Shown here one piece after another: positions 54,758-64,000 of a stretch of 64,000 bases of DNA. The position numbers and the translations under genes are program-made. Origin of the DNA: a virus. The notes under the pieces were generated by a model, which made no database searches, had not been told where the DNA came from, and saw nothing but the letters and a program-made list of their open reading frames with translations. How positions within the stretch are numbered: the stretch's first letter is position 1; the number at the start of each line of letters is the position of its first letter. Where the stretch lies: the IMG/VR virus record IMGVR_UViG_3300046692_000091, positions 79,261 through 143,260 of that record; one strand, 5' to 3'.

Positions 54758-55333
54758 GTGGCTAAGAAACAACCTCCTGTATTGGTACGTATCACATTCG
54801 AATCGGACAAAGGTGATTTGGTTTGTGATAACGTTATCTTCAAGTCTGTCCCTCTGCTGCCGGGTATGCAGAAGTATTGCCACCTGGAAAAGAAAGGCAA
54901 TCAATGGCTGTTGCTCCATACTGAGGGGCTGTTGTTCGAATCAGACCCAGTGGGTGGCGAAATCATAATCTCTCGTGATTCCACCGAGAGGGTTTATCGT
55001 CCGATCATGATCCTGGATGATGGTCGTCCATTGGTTGTTACGCGTTACACCGTGATGACACCACTCACCAAGAATGCTGCTTATTACTTGGATGAACTGG
55101 ATGACCATACATTCCGTATTTACCACACCACTACTTTCTTCGAAGACAAATGGACTAGCCCTAAAGAGAAAGAAGATTGGCACCGTAGCATGAATAAAAT
55201 TCGACTGGAAGTTATTACAAGTATGACGAAACCGATTCCTGTTGTAGAAGAACAACCACGTGGTCCTTCCACTATTCTGCAACGGATACGTAAAGATCGC
55301 GAAGAAGAGCTATTGCTCGATGATACTATCTAA
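54758..55333 (+). CDS. Early protein of unknown function (191 aa)
   Basis: It starts with GTG at 54758 after AAAGG, two bases past the previous stop; the in-frame extension inside the previous gene is ignored. The first two thirds are beta-rich, and the C-terminus is charged and helical (ILQRIRKDREEELLLDD). No motif was recognised. Confidence 0.5.
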   Translation: MAKKQPPVLVRITFESDKGDLVCDNVIFKSVPLLPGMQKYCHLEKKGNQWLLLHTEGLLFESDPVGGEIIISRDSTERVYRPIMILDDGRPLVVTRYTVMTPLTKNAAYYLDELDDHTFRIYHTTTFFEDKWTSPKEKEDWHRSMNKIRLEVITSMTKPIPVVEEQPRGPSTILQRIRKDREEELLLDDTI

Positions 55334-55403
55334 GGAATAACAATGCCCGTATATGAACAAGTGTGGATACGATTTTATATTGTTAACCCTTGGAGGGTAA
55401 ATC

Positions 55404-55574
55404 ATGTCAAAGTCGTACCGCACCTGCTATTTCCGCGATCAGAAAGATCTCTGGACCCCGCGCCCAATGCGCTTCTGGCCTTCGAATAAATGGTCGAAAG
55501 TTAAATGCCATCGGATCGAACGGGCACAAGAACTCCAGTTGATCTACAAAGAACTGCAAGAGTTGCATCGCTAG
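55404..55574 (+). CDS. Small basic protein (56 aa)
   Basis: ATG 55404 follows TTGGAGG and the gene ends directly in a UUCG terminator. The protein is rich in Arg, Lys and Trp (KDLWTPRPMRFWPSNKWSK), with a helical tail. It is basic enough to contact nucleic acid. TATATTG about 30 bp upstream is a weak promoter-like stretch. Confidence 0.55.
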   Translation: MSKSYRTCYFRDQKDLWTPRPMRFWPSNKWSKVKCHRIERAQELQLIYKELQELHR

Positions 55575-55589
55575 TCCTTCGGGACTAGC
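55570..55589 (+). terminator. UUCG-loop terminator overlapping the stop codon
   Basis: GCTAGTCC-TTCG-GGACTAGC, then TTTATTTCC. The TAG stop lies within the stem. Confidence 0.85.
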
Positions 55590-55612
55590 TTTATTTCCCA
55601 ATAGGAGTTTTC

Positions 55613-56734
55613 ATGTTATTCAAGATGGGCGAAACTTTCATGCACACTGTTACTGTACTGCGTTTCGAAGATGGTTCAATGTCCATCGATCGCGCTACGT
55701 GTCATGAAGCGGAACAAATCGCAAAGTGGTTTGCTGATGGCACGTTGTCGTTCGATGAAATGAAGCAGATGTTCATGATCAACAGTACTGGTTACAATCT
55801 GAAACTGGGTACAAACATCAATATTACCTACATTACCTGGTACCAACAGAACAATACTCCGTTCTTCGGATATCGTGAAGTTGGTGAAGGTAAAGGCTTT
55901 ACTTCGATGTACCATCCGTCCAGTGGTAACTACGTGTTGTCTGGCGGTAAACTGTATCATCAAGGGCAGCGTAAATGTGACCACCGTTATGAAGAGTGGG
56001 TACTGAAGAATCTTGCTCGATTCCCTCACCCGGATTCCGATCCATCTATCCCAGAAGAACTGGAAGTAGCGCCCGATGAGCAACTAATCCTTACTGTGAA
56101 GATGGATGGTGCAGATACCCGCAAGTGGCCTTCGTTCATGCCTAATGGCGTATACAGCAAAGAACTACACGAAGCAAACTGCCGTGAACTGCAAGAGATA
56201 TATCCTGAGGCAGTGAGACCGTTACCTATGTTAAATGAAAACGTTATCCGTGAACGTGGCAATCGTATCCGTAAGGTACTTGCTGGGTTCGTGGATAGTA
56301 TCATGGGTATCTCCAAGAAATGCCAGGATGATATCACTAGCATCGATGAACAAATGCAAGCAGCACATGCTGTAGCAAATACTCTCGATCCTTCAGCAGT
56401 TGTGAAGAAAGCCATTCGGGAATCTACAGTTCCTGTAATGACTATCCGTGAACGTGTTCGTTCGGCTGATCCACGCGACATCACCGAAAAGGTAGCTGAT
56501 CGTTACCTCGGTATGATTGCAGAAAGCAAGATTTCTTTTGCACATTATCGCAACCCCAATACCGAACTGGATATTATCTTGCGGATGTTGGAAATGCTCC
56601 GTGGTGACAAAACTGTCGAGTTTTATAAGAAAGCTCGTGGATTCAAATTCGTTCAGGAGTCACTGATCGAACTAGGTTACACCACCGTTGAAAAAGAAAA
56701 CTATTTCTTTGATCAGCTGTTAGCAGGTCAATAG
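55613..56734 (+). CDS. Protein of unknown function (373 aa)
   Basis: It starts at 55613 after AGGAG. The N-terminal half is beta-rich with a possible His/Cys cluster (HQGQRKCDHRYEEW). The second half is helical with many charged residues (IRERGNRIRKVL, REVRS-like segments). No catalytic signature was recognised. It has no early-promoter core and follows a terminator, so it may be middle or late. Confidence 0.5.
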   Translation: MLFKMGETFMHTVTVLRFEDGSMSIDRATCHEAEQIAKWFADGTLSFDEMKQMFMINSTGYNLKLGTNINITYITWYQQNNTPFFGYREVGEGKGFTSMYHPSSGNYVLSGGKLYHQGQRKCDHRYEEWVLKNLARFPHPDSDPSIPEELEVAPDEQLILTVKMDGADTRKWPSFMPNGVYSKELHEANCRELQEIYPEAVRPLPMLNENVIRERGNRIRKVLAGFVDSIMGISKKCQDDITSIDEQMQAAHAVANTLDPSAVVKKAIRESTVPVMTIRERVRSADPRDITEKVADRYLGMIAESKISFAHYRNPNTELDIILRMLEMLRGDKTVEFYKKARGFKFVQESLIELGYTTVEKENYFFDQLLAGQ

Positions 56735-56777
56735 TTTGTAGGATGCATAGGGCATTCTCTAGAAAAGGGAAATAGAT

Positions 56778-57089
56778 ATGGCTGATGATGTTGAACCGCA
56801 TGGCGTAGGTTATCAAGAACTACCCGACGTGGTAACGCCAGAAGGATTCGTTGATCGTTATACGCACCAGTCTGCTTATAATGCGATCATGATGATCGAA
56901 GCTGCTTTGATCAATGCTGTCCCAGAGCCTACTCTTGGTGGCTCGTTCGTAGCAGTCGCATTCAATGCTTTGCCAAATGGCATCGTGGCAGATATCATCA
57001 AACAACGATATCTCGATAGTGGGTGGAAAACTGTTTCCATCACTACTACCAACGCTACAAGCTCTACTATCAAACTCGTCTTCCCTTAG
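56778..57089 (+). CDS. Small protein of unknown function (103 aa)
   Basis: It starts at 56778 after AAAAGGGAA. It is an acidic alpha/beta protein. Its C-terminal part (RYLDSGWKTVSITTTNATSS, then TIKLVFP) resembles the small domains that phages attach to virion or DNA-associated proteins; the role is unknown. The stop overlaps a GTG start of the next gene. Confidence 0.5.
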   Translation: MADDVEPHGVGYQELPDVVTPEGFVDRYTHQSAYNAIMMIEAALINAVPEPTLGGSFVAVAFNALPNGIVADIIKQRYLDSGWKTVSITTTNATSSTIKLVFP

Positions 57090-57736
57090 TGCATCTAGGG
57101 GTAGTGGCGGGAGTTGGTTCTCGTACAGTTCCAGAGTGGGCATTAGAGCTCATGATCCGTTTGGGTCGTACCTATACGGATCTAGGTTATCAAATGTCAT
57201 CAGGGGACGCATGGGACTCGGACCGTGCGTTCCTTTATGGCGCTGCACAGTCACACCGATACCAAGAGATTGGCGCCAGGGTCTTTATCGCTAAAGACGG
57301 AACCAATGGAAGATGGATTAAAGACAATCCCTTCTATACCGATGGATCGAACATAGACCCATCAATTGCAACAACTGCACGCTCTATGGCGATGCTAGCC
57401 CGTGGTGGCTTCTATGGCTTGAATGAGTTCGGGGTTACACTACATACCCGTAACGTCTATCAGATCCATGGCACTGGGTTAGACGAGCTTGTAAGTGCCA
57501 TTTACTTCTATGCCGAACCAGATGGTCGGTTGAAGGTACGCGGCGGAACAAACACGGCAGTACAACTCTGTAAAACAGCTGGTGTACCAATCATTAAGAA
57601 CCTGTATTATCAGGATACTGTGGATGAAATAACTGAATGGCTTAATACCCATGAGTTAGATTACCCCTACTGTGATATTGATTGGCATCAAATACACAAA
57701 CCCAATGATCCCCGTTTAAAGGAATTCGAAGAATGA
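57089..57736 (+). CDS. SLOG/DprA-like Rossmann-fold protein (215 aa)
   Basis: The probable start is GTG 57089, overlapping the previous stop (TAGTG); an upstream extension would read through the preceding gene. The N-terminal signature VVAGVGSRTVPEW, followed by LGYQMSSGDAWDSDRAFLYGA, is the SLOG/DprA pattern (GSR, then SGxAxGxDxA). SLOG proteins bind nucleotides or single-stranded DNA; bacterial DprA loads RecA. At 215 aa this is a single-domain form, common in jumbo phages. It overlaps the next gene by 4 bp (ATGA). Confidence 0.72.
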   Translation: MHLGVVAGVGSRTVPEWALELMIRLGRTYTDLGYQMSSGDAWDSDRAFLYGAAQSHRYQEIGARVFIAKDGTNGRWIKDNPFYTDGSNIDPSIATTARSMAMLARGGFYGLNEFGVTLHTRNVYQIHGTGLDELVSAIYFYAEPDGRLKVRGGTNTAVQLCKTAGVPIIKNLYYQDTVDEITEWLNTHELDYPYCDIDWHQIHKPNDPRLKEFEE

Positions 57737-58434
57737 CACTGTGGCAACGTATCAAAAGCTGGTTCGGTTTCAAACCAAAAGCTGTTCCTTCCAAGTTCGG
57801 TAGCAGCTACGATTTCAATGATGACCACTACATTGAAGAAGTTAATCAAGGTCGCCCTTCCTTGAGTGAAGTGAAAGCGAACGATCTTCCGTACCCTGCA
57901 TCGGTACGTGGTATCCGCAATGCTTCAACCAAAGAGAAGAATGGGGTATTCATCAAAGACGGTATCCTGTCTGCAGGTTCTCAGCGTGATAACTTCGCTG
58001 ATGTACAACCAGTTCGCCGATCCACTCCTACCCCAGCACAAGCCTCTCGTCCGACCCCCGTTCGCTCTTATGGCGAATCTGAGTGTGACCATAACTACAG
58101 TGCCCGCATTGGTGGTGTTACTACATCCTCCCTTCGTTCAGATGGTAGCTTCGTAGATGGCATGCTGACCGGCTACCTAGTTGGTGAAGCTTTGGAGGCT
58201 GTTGGTGATTTGATCTCCGGTGACCGTTCTGATGGTTTCACCGAAACTCGTTCTGCTCCAGAACCTACACCTGTATGGCAAGAGCCAGCGCCAATCGCCG
58301 CCCCTGTTTCTTCCAGTAGTTGGAATGATAGTGGTTCTACTAACTGGGGTGGTGGTAATTCCAGCACGATCGATGGTGGCAGCAACTGGATCAGCGATGT
58401 CGCTGAATCTGCAAGTTCTATCTTCTCCGATTGA
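57733..58434 (+). CDS. Low-complexity Ser/Pro/Gly-rich protein (233 aa)
   Basis: ATG 57733 overlaps the SLOG-like gene. The short N-terminal basic amphipathic helix (LWQRIKSWFGFKPK) could bind membranes or nucleic acid. The rest is mostly disordered, with Pro/Thr runs (STPTPAQASRPTPVRS), a GGG/SS-rich C-terminus and one hydrophobic helix near 155-175. No fold is recognised. Confidence 0.5.
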   Translation: MTLWQRIKSWFGFKPKAVPSKFGSSYDFNDDHYIEEVNQGRPSLSEVKANDLPYPASVRGIRNASTKEKNGVFIKDGILSAGSQRDNFADVQPVRRSTPTPAQASRPTPVRSYGESECDHNYSARIGGVTTSSLRSDGSFVDGMLTGYLVGEALEAVGDLISGDRSDGFTETRSAPEPTPVWQEPAPIAAPVSSSSWNDSGSTNWGGGNSSTIDGGSNWISDVAESASSIFSD

Positions 58435-58441
58435 GGTGGCA

Positions 58442-58618
58442 ATGAACAGAGGTTTCCGTAGACTGTACTCTAGTTTACATCGAACCGACCGTAAGCGATC
58501 TGCACGACATACTGAGCTGGCGCCAAGCCAGCTTATGTCTGAGATACCCGGTTGGTGGAAATGCACAACAATCAAACCACTGGAAGAACTAGATGCCCCA
58601 ACTCGAAACGCTGCGTGA
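58442..58618 (+). CDS. Small basic protein (58 aa)
   Basis: ATG 58442 follows GAGGTGG. It is Arg/His-rich (RGFRRLYSSLHRTDRKRSAR) with a WW pair. It overlaps the next gene by 26 bp in another frame. The function is unknown. Confidence 0.5.
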   Translation: MNRGFRRLYSSLHRTDRKRSARHTELAPSQLMSEIPGWWKCTTIKPLEELDAPTRNAA

Positions 58619-59330
58619 AATGTGTGAGATAATGAAGAGCATGGCGCAGCCGGTGCGGCACCATCCGGTCGTCATTGCTTCTCCACCACTATTATTCATG
58701 CGCAATGATGATGGCACATATACCAGAAACGAACGTGGTCACTTGGTGATGGACCAGCTAGCTACTTACAAGCAAAATAGACCTGTAGCAAAAGACTATT
58801 CGTTAGAGTCGGTACTGAAGGAAGATCAGACTTTTACCGATTACATGAAATGTTTGACGGATATGCCTTTTGAACCAACACCTCGTCGTCAGATAAAAAT
58901 GATGTGGAGACGCTCTCCATGGGAATCTGCTAAATGGCAAGGATTCCAGTGGGGTGGACGGACTAATGCTTCCGCTACAGAACACGCATTGCGTCGTGCG
59001 ATTCAGAAGACCATCCCTAAAGCTCCAGTGTACACGCCACAGATGAAACGTGATTGGAGCTGGCGCGGTAAAAGCCGTGTTATCTCTAATCTTTGCTATG
59101 AACTGTTCGGTACGGGTATCTATTCAGGCCGGTGCGGAGCTCAAGTTATTCAACAGGATATTATCAATGATCGGTTTCGGATTGACCCTGTACGACTATC
59201 CACCCAACTTACCAGTGCGTACGCCCAGCTGCCTCTCGACGGACGCTTTACATTGCCTTATGAAACGCTTGAGAGCTTTTACGTCACAAAGCAAAGTGGT
59301 GTTTATACTTCCACGGGCCATTGGGATTGA
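58593..59330 (+). CDS. Protein of unknown function (245 aa)
   Basis: It starts at 58593 after GGAAG, overlapping the previous gene. It is rich in Arg, Trp and Gln (KMMWRRSPWESAKWQGFQWGG), with a helical N-terminus. No catalytic signature is recognised. It lies upstream of the dCTP deaminase gene; shared transcription is likely, but a functional link is not shown. Confidence 0.5.
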   Translation: MPQLETLREMCEIMKSMAQPVRHHPVVIASPPLLFMRNDDGTYTRNERGHLVMDQLATYKQNRPVAKDYSLESVLKEDQTFTDYMKCLTDMPFEPTPRRQIKMMWRRSPWESAKWQGFQWGGRTNASATEHALRRAIQKTIPKAPVYTPQMKRDWSWRGKSRVISNLCYELFGTGIYSGRCGAQVIQQDIINDRFRIDPVRLSTQLTSAYAQLPLDGRFTLPYETLESFYVTKQSGVYTSTGHWD

Positions 59331-59380
59331 TGAAAGTACTGGCCGTCCCAATGTAATATCTAACCAAGAGATTTTTAAGC

Positions 59381-60007
59381 ATGTCAGTTCTATCAGACAA
59401 AACTATTCGGCGTCTCAGCGAAGAAGCGAAAGTGCCGATGATTCAACCTTTCTTTGGTCGTTCAGTAAAGACACTGAACGGAAAGAAAGTGGCAAGCTAC
59501 GGATTGTCCACGGGCGGGTACGACATCCGAGCAGCGAGAGAGTTCAAGGTCTTCAAGCCTATCAAATACACCCTCTGGGAACGTTTGAAGTTCCTGTTCA
59601 CGGGTAAACCAAAACCAGTCAGTCCACTGAGCTATAAAGAAATCAGTGAAGACATGTTCGATTCGGTTGAAGGTGATTTCGTTGTAGTTCCACCGGGTGG
59701 CTTCTTGCTGGCTCGGAGTATGGAATACGTTAACATGCCACGGGATGTATTGGCTCTGTGTATCGGTAAATCAACCATCGCTCGTGCGGGTTGGAATTGT
59801 CTGTGTACACCAATCGAACCTGAGTGGGATGGATACATCACCCTGGAGTTCCAGAACACTACGGATCGTCCTAACATCTTCTATGCTGGTGAAGGTTGCT
59901 TGCAATTGGTGTTCATGCGTTTGGATGAAGAACCAGAAACTTCCTACCTCGATCGTGGTGGTAAGTACAACAACCAACAAGCTCGTATCGTTTTGCCGCG
60001 TGTGTAA
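59381..60007 (+). CDS. dcd: dCTP deaminase
   Basis: It starts at 59381 after AAGAG; 208 aa. The motifs are GGYDIRAA, GKSTIARAGW (most Dcd enzymes have GRSSLAR, so the Arg is Lys here) and TPIEPEWDGYITLEF, which holds the catalytic Glu region. A C-terminal GGKYNNQQ phosphate-binding tail follows. It converts dCTP to dUTP, feeding dTMP synthesis together with the thymidylate kinase at 42363. An insert of about 20 residues (LWERLKFLFTGKPKPVSPLS) after the first motif is longer than usual. Activity is likely but should be confirmed because of the Lys substitution. Confidence 0.85.
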   Translation: MSVLSDKTIRRLSEEAKVPMIQPFFGRSVKTLNGKKVASYGLSTGGYDIRAAREFKVFKPIKYTLWERLKFLFTGKPKPVSPLSYKEISEDMFDSVEGDFVVVPPGGFLLARSMEYVNMPRDVLALCIGKSTIARAGWNCLCTPIEPEWDGYITLEFQNTTDRPNIFYAGEGCLQLVFMRLDEEPETSYLDRGGKYNNQQARIVLPRV

Positions 60008-60027
60008 AGTGAGCCTTCGGGCTCACT
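60008..60027 (+). terminator. UUCG-loop terminator
   Basis: AGTGAGCC-TTCG-GGCTCACT, followed by CTTTATTTTC. Confidence 0.85.
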
Positions 60028-60051
60028 CTTTATTTTCTTTTTGGAGGTTTC

Positions 60052-60531
60052 ATGGCAGTTATTGTTGTCGATGTTAAAGAAGCATTTGTAATCAATCCGG
60101 AACAGTCGTGGGGTAAAGGCGAAGGGTTTATCGAAGCCCTGCGTGATCATCCTCGGTATAAAGCGATACTGGTGAAGTGCCACCATAAAGAGGTTTCTTT
60201 CTATCGTGATATGATCCGTGATTCGGTAGCGAAAGAAGGCCGTGTCGATCGTATCCTGCAACATTTGGAACGACAAGGAATCGATGTTGTTGTTGTAGAA
60301 CGTGAACCAAAGTTTAACACAGAACGAATCCGTTATATCGGCGGTGGTCGTGAATATTTTTCCGGTCAGGCACAGATCGTTAAAGTAGATGACACTATCG
60401 ATCCTGAGATCGTACAACGTGCACTAGATCATGCTGCTAAACAATCGGGTGATGTCACCTACGAATCAATACTACGTCATCTGTTGGATCTTGGTGTATT
60501 GCAAGGCACTCTAACTAAAATCGAATACTAG
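60052..60531 (+). CDS. Protein of unknown function, paralogue A (159 aa)
   Basis: It starts at 60052 after TTGGAGG. A core of AILVKCHHKE, then RVDRILQHLERQGIDVVVVE, forms a helix-strand unit that matches the next gene. The C-terminal helix (LRHLLDLGVLQGTL) is Leu-rich. It lies directly upstream of paralogue B and DNA ligase, which suggests a shared DNA-metabolism operon; no enzyme motif is visible. Confidence 0.5.
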   Translation: MAVIVVDVKEAFVINPEQSWGKGEGFIEALRDHPRYKAILVKCHHKEVSFYRDMIRDSVAKEGRVDRILQHLERQGIDVVVVEREPKFNTERIRYIGGGREYFSGQAQIVKVDDTIDPEIVQRALDHAAKQSGDVTYESILRHLLDLGVLQGTLTKIEY

Positions 60532-60540
60532 GAATCTCCA

Positions 60541-63579
<3,039 letters not shown>

Positions 63580-63583
63580 TAAA

Positions 63584-63853
63584 ATGGAAATACCTTTACT
63601 TAGCGGTATCCTAAAAAGATACCGTAAACGTAAGTTTGTAAGCAGACTTACACGTCGCCGTGAGACCGTAGTACTTAATGCAGTATCACAAGGCATATAC
63701 TTCAACCAAGAGTCAGAGAAGTTCCTGTGTCCTTGCTGTGACCAACGCATGTGCTATAAGAAGACTAATGGATACCGGATACCAATCATAAAACAGTTCC
63801 AACTGGATTACGATGCGTTGACAGTCCAGATAGCTTCTGTTCGGGCAGAATAA
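63584..63853 (+). CDS. Small zinc-ribbon-like protein (89 aa)
   Basis: It starts at 63584, 4 bp past the previous stop. It has a basic N-terminus (KRYRKRKFVSRLTRRRE) and a CPCCDQRMC cluster (near residues 49-57) that could bind one metal ion. Only the first pair of a classical finger is visible; the second pair is not obvious. It probably binds nucleic acid by charge. It ends at a terminator. Confidence 0.5.
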   Translation: MEIPLLSGILKRYRKRKFVSRLTRRRETVVLNAVSQGIYFNQESEKFLCPCCDQRMCYKKTNGYRIPIIKQFQLDYDALTVQIASVRAE

Positions 63854-63860
63854 GCATAAG

Positions 63861-63880
63861 CTCTCCCTTCGGGGAGAGCA
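63861..63880 (+). terminator. UUCG-loop terminator
   Basis: GCTCTCCC-TTCG-GGGAGAGC with CATAA before it, ACTATG after it and a run of 10 T. Confidence 0.85.
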
Positions 63881-63898
63881 CTATGTTTTTTTTTGTCT

Positions 63899-63932
63899 AC
63901 TCCATGAAATCTTAAATCTATATTACTGTAGT
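63899..63932 (+). promoter_or_regulatory. phiKZ-type early promoter
   Basis: CCATGAAATCTTAAATCTAT, then ATTACTGTAGTGC; core TATATTAC at 63919-63926. It is almost identical to the promoter at 54256. Confidence 0.85.
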
Positions 63933-63958
63933 GCATTAATACCTCAAAAGGAAATATC

Positions 63959-64000
63959 GTGGGTCTTTCCAAACGCTGGCTTGAAAGTAAGATCGAATGG
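63959..64000 (+). CDS. Early gene start (partial)
   Basis: GTG 63959 after AAAAGGAAA opens a frame (GLSKRWLESKIEW) that leaves the right edge. It stands directly behind the early promoter at 63919. Too little is visible for a function. Confidence 0.5.
   Translation, partial: MGLSKRWLESKIEW

Noticed and set aside
55343-55489. 48-codon frame starting after AAGGAATAAC
   Set aside because: It overlaps the better-supported 56-aa gene at 55404 in another frame and has an unconvincing product; the AAGGA may belong to a leader. Not excluded.
59050-59607. 185-aa frame overlapping the 245-aa gene and dcd
   Set aside because: No ribosome site, and it competes with dcd, which has clear family motifs.

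Overview
This window is part of the genome of a jumbo tailed phage of the phiKZ-like (nucleus-forming) group. The strongest evidence is a syntenic late block at 18.4-37.3 kb. It holds a prohead protease, two conserved virion proteins, a beta-like RNA polymerase subunit of 1494 aa, the N-terminal half of a beta' subunit carrying DFDGD, and a 2334-aa tail protein with a lytic transglycosylase domain. This is the order I recall for phiKZ genes 175-182. An NAD-dependent DNA ligase points towards the EL/OBP side of the group. An 18-nt stretch complementary to a Pseudomonas-type 16S rRNA 3' end is compatible with a Pseudomonas host. There are no rRNA or recognisable tRNA genes, insertion sequences or CRISPR arrays.

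Layout. 1-1 kb (minus): start of an RNase HI gene and a putative spanin pair. 1.2-8.5 kb (plus): virion proteins and four related inner-body-type head proteins with conserved protease sites, interrupted by a small ParB-like gene. 8.5-9.7 kb (minus): PAAR tip and central spike. 9.7-12.2 kb: SbcC/Rad50-like ATPase. 12.3-18.3 kb: small early genes, several encoding tiny membrane proteins, plus a 370-aa probable virion protein. 18.4-28.2 kb (minus): protease and RNA polymerase block. 28.3-37.3 kb (plus): transglycosylase tail protein and the next virion gene. 37.3-47.6 kb (plus): early and accessory genes, including tandem duplicated mini-genes, thymidylate kinase, a secreted Cys-rich protein, a DUF3307-like membrane protein and a DEDDh exonuclease. 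47.6-54.0 kb (minus): fibre-like proteins and a SNF2-type helicase. 54.0-64 kb (plus): a candidate structured RNA, then small genes, a SLOG/DprA-like protein, dCTP deaminase, a paralogous pair and NAD+ ligase.

Control. Early modules are preceded by an AT-rich promoter with core TATATTAC (eight clear copies), the type recognised by the virion RNA polymerase encoded in this same window. Most modules end in a hairpin with a UUCG-type loop, usually followed by TTTATG and often preceded by CATAA. TATG resembles the short element reported for phiKZ late promoters. A separate 29-nt element occurs upstream of two genes (9682 and 37301). Gene starts were chosen by ribosome binding site. Several use GTG, and many neighbours overlap as TAATG or ATGA.

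The least explained items are the candidate RNA at 54.04-54.23 kb, the nested-hairpin leader at 1.01-1.16 kb, the outward-facing CATA/TATG flanks of the terminators, and several small duplicated early-gene families.
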